Shown here: positions 60,635-64,000 of the stretch, one piece after another
Numbering within the stretch: the first letter of the stretch is position 1
Layout of the letters: each line of letters starts with the position of its first letter
NCBI RefSeq assembly: GCF_024700075.1
Contig: NZ_JAJONE010000001.1
Location: 4,363,001 to 4,427,000, forward strand
Source of the DNA: Hymenobacter sp. J193
GTDB lineage: Bacteria; Bacteroidota; Bacteroidia; Cytophagales; Hymenobacteraceae
Direction of reading: 5' to 3'
DNA: 64,000 nt
Notes under the pieces: generated by a model
Databases searched by the model: none
What the model was told of the DNA's origin: nothing
Seen by the model: the letters and a program-made list of their open reading frames with translations, nothing else
Program-made: the position numbers and the translations under genes

Positions 60635-61150
60635 ATGCAGATAACCGACCAGAAACTCGTGTACGACGGCCATTTCAAGCTTCGCCTGCTTTCCCTGCAG
60701 GATGGCGACGACCAGCTCAAGCGGGAGCGGTTCGAGCCGGGCAGGTCGGTGGCAGCCCTGGTGCTGGACACCGCGCAGCAGCGCTACCTGTTCGTGCGCC
60801 AGTACCGTATCGGGCCCGAGGAGGAGATACTGGAAATTCCGGCCGGCATGCTCGACCCCGGCGAAAGCGTCGAGACGGCCATCCGGCGGGAGCTGCAGGA
60901 AGAGCTGGGCTACGACGTGGACCACCTGGAGTCCCTGGCCGAGTTCTACGCCTCGCCCGGCACCAGCGCCGAGCTGATGAGCGTATTCTACGCCGAAGTC
61001 AGCCACCAGTCGGGGGCCGGTGGGGGGCTGGCGAGTGAGGGCGAAAAGCTGGATGTGGTGCCGCTGACCTGGGAGGAAATGCTGGCCCAGCGCTTTTTGG
61101 ATGCCAAGACGTTTGCCGCCGTGCAGTGGGCTCAGCTGCGCCGGAAATAA
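60635..61150 (+). CDS. NUDIX hydrolase, ADP-ribose pyrophosphatase-like
   Basis: 171 residues. The Nudix box is complete: GMLDPGESVETAIRRELQEE followed by LGY (about 75-97), with the preceding EILEIPAG typical of ADP-sugar pyrophosphatases (NudF/TrgB type). It cleaves ADP-ribose or a related nucleoside diphosphate sugar to AMP and sugar phosphate. Start at the ATG at 60635. Divergent from rhlE. Confidence 0.9.
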   Translation: MQITDQKLVYDGHFKLRLLSLQDGDDQLKRERFEPGRSVAALVLDTAQQRYLFVRQYRIGPEEEILEIPAGMLDPGESVETAIRRELQEELGYDVDHLESLAEFYASPGTSAELMSVFYAEVSHQSGAGGGLASEGEKLDVVPLTWEEMLAQRFLDAKTFAAVQWAQLRRK

Positions 61151-61174
61151 CCCTGTTTACTCATTTGTATATGC

Positions 61175-61214
61175 ATGAAAAGCCCTGTTTTCGTGCGAAA
61201 ACAGGGCTTTTCAT
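61175..61214. terminator. Bidirectional intrinsic terminator
   Basis: Stem ATGAAAAGCCCTGTTTTC and its complement with a short loop; serves the convergent NUDIX gene and the secreted protein gene. Confidence 0.85.
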
Positions 61215-61231
61215 TTGGGTAAATTCCGATA

Positions 61232-61783
61232 TTACTGCGTATTGACTATGTACTCGAAGTCTTCTTTCAGCTTGGCATCGTTGATTATCACGCGCAAAGC
61301 CTGAGGTTCGGGTGTTTTAACAAATGGAATAATACGCTGGCTTTTGTATAAGTCGCGGTTCCAGAAGCGGCCGTCGCCGTTGGGCAGAGACGGAATGTTG
61401 AGCAGCTCCTTTTCGTCCTTATCCTTTACCACCAGGCTCAGGTAAGACGGGTTGGCGTTGGTAGAGCCGCGGCGCAGCATCGTCACGACCAGCACCCCGC
61501 CGGCGGGCAGGTTGTTGAGGCGGCGCTGGTAAGCGGAGTCGGCCCAGGTGGTGTACTTGCGCTGCTCGTTCAGCTCCAGCAGCAGCTCGGCGTAGGGGCG
61601 GTACGCCAGGCGCGTCACGCTGGCCGATACCTCCGCATCTTCGTCGGTGTTCTTGGTTACGTTCTGCACGTACTGGCACTCCTCGTCTTTTTTCGGACGG
61701 AGGTACTTTTTACGCTCCGTTTGCACCTGGGCCGAGGCAGCCAGGGTGGAGAACAGAGCCAGCAGAAGGAAAAACTGTTTCAT
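61232..61783 (-). CDS. Secreted hypothetical protein
   Basis: 183 residues from the ATG at 61783. Signal peptide MKQFFLLLALFSTLAASAQ with a clean AxA cleavage site. The mature part has a short Cys-containing segment (KKDEECQYVQNV) and mixed alpha/beta sequence ending DFEYIVNTQ. No family recognised. Convergent with the NUDIX gene. Confidence 0.7.
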   Translation of the reverse strand: MKQFFLLLALFSTLAASAQVQTERKKYLRPKKDEECQYVQNVTKNTDEDAEVSASVTRLAYRPYAELLLELNEQRKYTTWADSAYQRRLNNLPAGGVLVVTMLRRGSTNANPSYLSLVVKDKDEKELLNIPSLPNGDGRFWNRDLYKSQRIIPFVKTPEPQALRVIINDAKLKEDFEYIVNTQ

Positions 61784-61977
61784 GCAAGAAATAATTAGAC
61801 AAAACGAAGTTAAAAAGCCTTGATTACTGGACAAAGGTAAGAAAGCTCCTGCACACCCGCACTATGGCCGCGCCGCTTCACGCAAGCATAAAGCATAGAT
61901 AATGGCTGCGTAACTTCTTCTGAATGTGCGTGGTGTTGCTTTGCACATAGCTTGTGTGTCACAGCGAAAGTCTACCT

Positions 61978-62874
61978 ATGAAAACGAAGGTGCGTCGTCG
62001 GCGCGTGGAGGTAGTCGTTATTTCAGACGTGCATCTGGGCACCTATGGCTGCCACGCCACGGAGCTGCTGCGGTACCTGAAAAGCATCCGCCCCAAAACC
62101 CTGGTGCTCAACGGCGACATCGTGGACATCTGGCAGTTCAGCAAAAGCTACTGGCCGGCTGCCCACATGCGCGTAGTGCGCCACCTGGCCGGGCTGGCCG
62201 CCAAGGGTACCCGTATCTACTACCTCACCGGCAACCACGACGAGCTGCTGCGCAAATTTGCCGGTACCCGCCTCGGCGCCCTCACCCTCGACAACAAGCT
62301 GGTGCTGGAGCTGCCCCACGGCCGGGCCTGGTTTTTTCATGGCGACGTGTTCGACGTGACCATGCGCCACGCCCGCTGGCTGGCCCGCCTGGGTGGCCAC
62401 GGCTACGATCTGCTGATTCTGCTCAACCGCCTCGTCAACTTCGGGCTGCAGAAGCTGGGCCGGCCCCGCGTGGCTTTGTCGAAGGCCGTGAAGGACCGCG
62501 TGAAAAGTGCCGTGCGCCTGGTGGGGGACTTCGAGCAGACCGCTGCCGACATTGCCGGGGAGCGGGGCTACCAGTTCGTAGCCTGCGGCCACATCCACTG
62601 CCCCGAAATCAAAACGCTGACCACCGCCCACGGCCCGGTTCAGTACCTGAACTCCGGCGACTGGGTGGAAAATCTCACCGCCCTAGAGTACACCGCCGCC
62701 ACCGGCTGGCACCTCTACCGCTACGCCGACGACCCCCGAATGCAGCTCCCGGACCCTAACTCGGAAACGGATGAGGCCGACGATACCGACCGGGCCGCCG
62801 ATGCTGCCCCGGCCGCCCTGCTGCAGGGCTTGCTGGCCGAGCTAAGCCTACGCACGGCGCCTGCGGAGGAATAG
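61978..62874 (+). CDS. Calcineurin-like phosphoesterase, LpxH-like
   Basis: 298-residue metallophosphoesterase similar to UDP-2,3-diacylglucosamine diphosphatase. Metal-binding blocks in order: VVISDVHLGTYG (about 14-25), LVLNGDIVDIWQFS (about 43-56), YYLTGNHDELLRKF (about 82-95), FHGDVFDV (about 120) and ACGHIHCPEIKTL (about 202). LpxH acts in lipid A synthesis, but this longer form may have another phosphoester substrate. ATG at 61978. Followed 93 bp later by a glycosyltransferase; they form a probable two-gene unit. Confidence 0.85.
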   Translation: MKTKVRRRRVEVVVISDVHLGTYGCHATELLRYLKSIRPKTLVLNGDIVDIWQFSKSYWPAAHMRVVRHLAGLAAKGTRIYYLTGNHDELLRKFAGTRLGALTLDNKLVLELPHGRAWFFHGDVFDVTMRHARWLARLGGHGYDLLILLNRLVNFGLQKLGRPRVALSKAVKDRVKSAVRLVGDFEQTAADIAGERGYQFVACGHIHCPEIKTLTTAHGPVQYLNSGDWVENLTALEYTAATGWHLYRYADDPRMQLPDPNSETDEADDTDRAADAAPAALLQGLLAELSLRTAPAEE

Positions 62875-62967
62875 AAAATTTGCCGCATCTTGCCGGTCGG
62901 GCTTACTACTGCCGAAAAGCCCGGGGCTGCGTGTCGGTCTGCTTTCGGCCCACCGTTTCGTTTTCTG

Positions 62968-63978
62968 ATGCCACGTATTCTGTATGCTATCCAGGGCACC
63001 GGCAACGGCCACTTGGCCCGCTCCCTCGATATTGTGCCCCTGCTGCAGGAGCGCGCCTCCCACCTCGACGTGCTCATCAGCGGGCCGCCCTCTGATATTC
63101 AGCTGCCCTATCCGGTGCGCTACCGCTGCCACGGCATGGGCTTTATCTTCGGCAAAAGCGGGGGCATCAGCTTCAGCAAGACCTTTGCCCAGCTCAACGC
63201 CCCGGCCCTGCTGCGCCAAACCCGGGAGCTGCCGGTGAAGGACTACGACCTGGTGATAAATGACTTCGAGCCGGTTTCGGCGTGGGCCTGCTGGCTGCGG
63301 CAGGTGCCCTGCGTGGCCCTCAGCCACCAGAGTGCCGTGCTAGGCCCGCAGGCCCCGCGCCCGCGCCGGCCCGACCCGGTGGGCCACGCCGTGCTGCGCC
63401 ACTACGCGCCCTCCACGGCCCACTACGGCTTCCACTTCGAGCGCTACGACGAGCACACCTTCACGCCCGTTATCCGCCGGCAGGTGCGCGAGCTGACGCC
63501 CCAGAACGACGGCCACTACACCGTGTACCTGCCCGCCTATGATGAGGAAACCCTGGTAAGCCGTCTGCGCCACATCAGCCGCGATGTGGCCTGGGAAGTG
63601 TTCAGCAAGCACAGCCAGCAGGAGTCCCAGCACGGCAATGTGCGGGTACGGCCGGTGAGCGGGACGGCCTTCACCGACAGCTTGGCCCGCAGCGCCGGGG
63701 TATTCTGCGGGGCCGGGTTCGAAACGCCCGCCGAGGCCCTGTACCTAGGTAAGAAACTGCTGGTGGTGCCCATGAAAAACCAGTACGAGCAGGCCTGCAA
63801 TGCCGCCTCCCTGGCCCACCTGGGCGTGCCCGTGGTGAAAAGCCTGAAAGACAAGCACCTGACCGGGGTAGAGGAGTGGCTCCGCTTTGGTCGCCCCATC
63901 CCGGTAGACTACCCTGACGAAACCGGCCGCATCATCGACCGGCTATTGATGGAGCAGTTGGGCCGCAAGCGCCATTAG
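62968..63978 (+). CDS. MurG-like GT-B glycosyltransferase
   Basis: 336 residues from the ATG at 62968 (MPRILYAIQGTGNGHLARSL). The GTGNGHLAR motif is the N-terminal glycine loop of GT-B enzymes such as MurG and the MJ1255-type family. The C-terminal half contains GVFCGAGFETPAEALYLGKKLLVVPMKNQYEQACNA, the donor-binding helix region that grips the sugar nucleotide. Membrane glycolipid synthesis is a reasonable guess given the phosphoesterase upstream. Complete; ends 22 bases before the window edge. Confidence 0.87.
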   Translation: MPRILYAIQGTGNGHLARSLDIVPLLQERASHLDVLISGPPSDIQLPYPVRYRCHGMGFIFGKSGGISFSKTFAQLNAPALLRQTRELPVKDYDLVINDFEPVSAWACWLRQVPCVALSHQSAVLGPQAPRPRRPDPVGHAVLRHYAPSTAHYGFHFERYDEHTFTPVIRRQVRELTPQNDGHYTVYLPAYDEETLVSRLRHISRDVAWEVFSKHSQQESQHGNVRVRPVSGTAFTDSLARSAGVFCGAGFETPAEALYLGKKLLVVPMKNQYEQACNAASLAHLGVPVVKSLKDKHLTGVEEWLRFGRPIPVDYPDETGRIIDRLLMEQLGRKRH

Positions 63979-64000
63979 TTGTTGGAATCTGTCATGCTGA

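Noticed and set aside
63979..64000. GTCATGCTGA at the right edge resembles the start of a dispersed repeat
   Set aside because: The window ends after ten bases of it, so it cannot be supported.

Overview
The window looks like chromosomal DNA from a GC-rich Bacteroidota of the Cytophagales, most like Hymenobacter. The evidence is a SusC/SusD pair, type IX secretion (T9SS) sorting domains on two chitinases, an S46 dipeptidyl peptidase, a NagB fused to a PIG-L deacetylase domain, a DUF3127 protein, and promoters of the Bacteroidota type (TTG, about 20 bases, TAnnTTTG). No rRNA, tRNA, CRISPR array or phage was recognised. All identifications come from reading the sequence; no database search was run.

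Layout. 0.1-2.6 kb: MscS channel, a zinc-ribbon/membrane protein pair, cytosine deaminase. 2.6-13.1 kb: the two subunits of an AddAB-type recombination nuclease/helicase on the minus strand, separated by small hypothetical genes, a VKOR-like protein and a lipoprotein. addB carries a one-base frameshift. addA is interrupted by a 622-bp element with terminal inverted repeats that encodes an intact DUF559 nuclease. 13-24 kb: housekeeping genes (thioesterase, DEAD-box helicase, DUF2383 protein, BaiN-like flavoprotein, SDRs, LysM protein, glycosyltransferase), several followed by long inverted repeats that enclose a terminator. 24-43 kb: a chitin/N-acetylglucosamine utilisation locus with LacI regulator, NagB-deacetylase fusion, sugar transporter, SusC, SusD, GH20 hexosaminidase and two modular GH18 chitinases. 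43-64 kb: S46 peptidase (frameshifted), YkvA and YdcF proteins, DinB, AlbA_2, SDR, DUF3127, isoaspartyl peptidase, cyanophycinase, M1 aminopeptidase, L,D-transpeptidase, an XRE regulator with a large operator, RhlE helicase, NUDIX hydrolase, and a metallophosphoesterase-glycosyltransferase pair.

How it fits together. The chitin locus is close to a complete pathway: secreted GH18 enzymes cut chitin, SusC/D import oligomers, GH20 releases GlcNAc, the MFS porter takes it into the cytoplasm, and the NagB fusion could deacetylate and deaminate the phosphosugar. No GlcNAc kinase is present here. The nagB and susC promoters share the same layout: two copies of TGCGTGTGCG about 30 bp apart, then 15 bases, then a TTG-N20-TAnnTTTG promoter. 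This suggests co-regulation, perhaps by the LacI protein.

Most notable: the DUF559 element, flanked by GGCC, lies within addA, and its removal restores the helicase frame exactly. With the addB frameshift, both AddAB subunits look damaged. Three genes (addB, a chitinase, the S46 peptidase) each have a single-base deletion in a short homopolymer-rich tract, so sequencing error must be excluded before calling them pseudogenes.
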